DNA of 6,581 nucleotides from Bacteroidota bacterium. Lineage in GTDB: Bacteria > Bacteroidota > Bacteroidia > Chitinophagales > UBA2359. The stretch is taken from NCBI GenBank assembly GCA_020631675.1, contig JAHDGT010000060.1:2590-9170 (forward strand), in the 5' to 3' direction. The notes beneath the pieces were generated by a model, which saw only the letters and a program-made list of their open reading frames with translations, was not told the origin of the DNA and made no database searches. Positions 6,553 to 6,581 of this stretch are shown here, piece after piece. The translations under genes were made by a program, and so were the position numbers. How positions within the stretch are numbered: the first letter of the stretch is position 1; each line of letters starts with the position of its first letter.

Positions 6553-6581
6553 CGCTTTGGCTTTAATTTTGGTCAAGCTTA

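Noticed and set aside
6553..6576. Upstream TTG start for the receptor
   Set aside because: It would add eight residues before an already complete signal peptide. ATG at 6552 has an A-rich leader and is the better choice, although the frame is technically open to the window edge.

Overview
The window looks like a chromosomal segment of a Bacteroidota bacterium, possibly the Saprospiria/Lewinella side; the finer placement is a guess. The grounds are a TonB-dependent receptor with an N-terminal carboxypeptidase-D-like domain, a lipoprotein with an acidic surface-export signal after its cysteine, A-rich leaders without clear Shine-Dalgarno sequences, and a type of folded intergenic element that I associate with this phylum. 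All four genes lie on the minus strand, so transcription runs from right to left.

Layout, in transcription order. At 6552-3709 is a TonB-dependent outer-membrane receptor that appears complete. It is followed after about 40 bases by a surface lipoprotein with a predicted parallel beta-helix fold (3669-2359). The two almost certainly form one transcription unit that ends at a strong intrinsic terminator (2281-2310). Next comes a gene-free stretch (1930-2358). It holds a roughly 210-base two-hairpin repeat element (2045-2257) and a pair of 8-base direct repeats with 11-base period (2017-2035) that resembles a Pho box. Then come a divergent PiT/PHO4-type phosphate permease (1929-919), a 52-base perfect palindrome acting as terminator (853-904), and the 5' part of an Rpn/PDDEXK_2-family nuclease gene (821 to beyond position 1).

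How the genes may work together. The receptor and lipoprotein form an outer-membrane uptake pair: the lipoprotein would sit on the cell surface and bind or present a ligand, and the receptor would import it using TonB energy. The ligand is not visible from sequence. The permease would act at the inner membrane, and the Pho-box-like repeat upstream suggests control by phosphate. Whether the receptor pair is also part of phosphate acquisition is only a hypothesis from adjacency; its promoter lies beyond the right edge. The nuclease gene belongs to a family that spreads widely between genomes and is probably unrelated to transport.

No tRNA, rRNA, CRISPR array or complete insertion sequence is visible. 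The most interesting non-coding items are the two-hairpin element and the Pho-box-like repeat.
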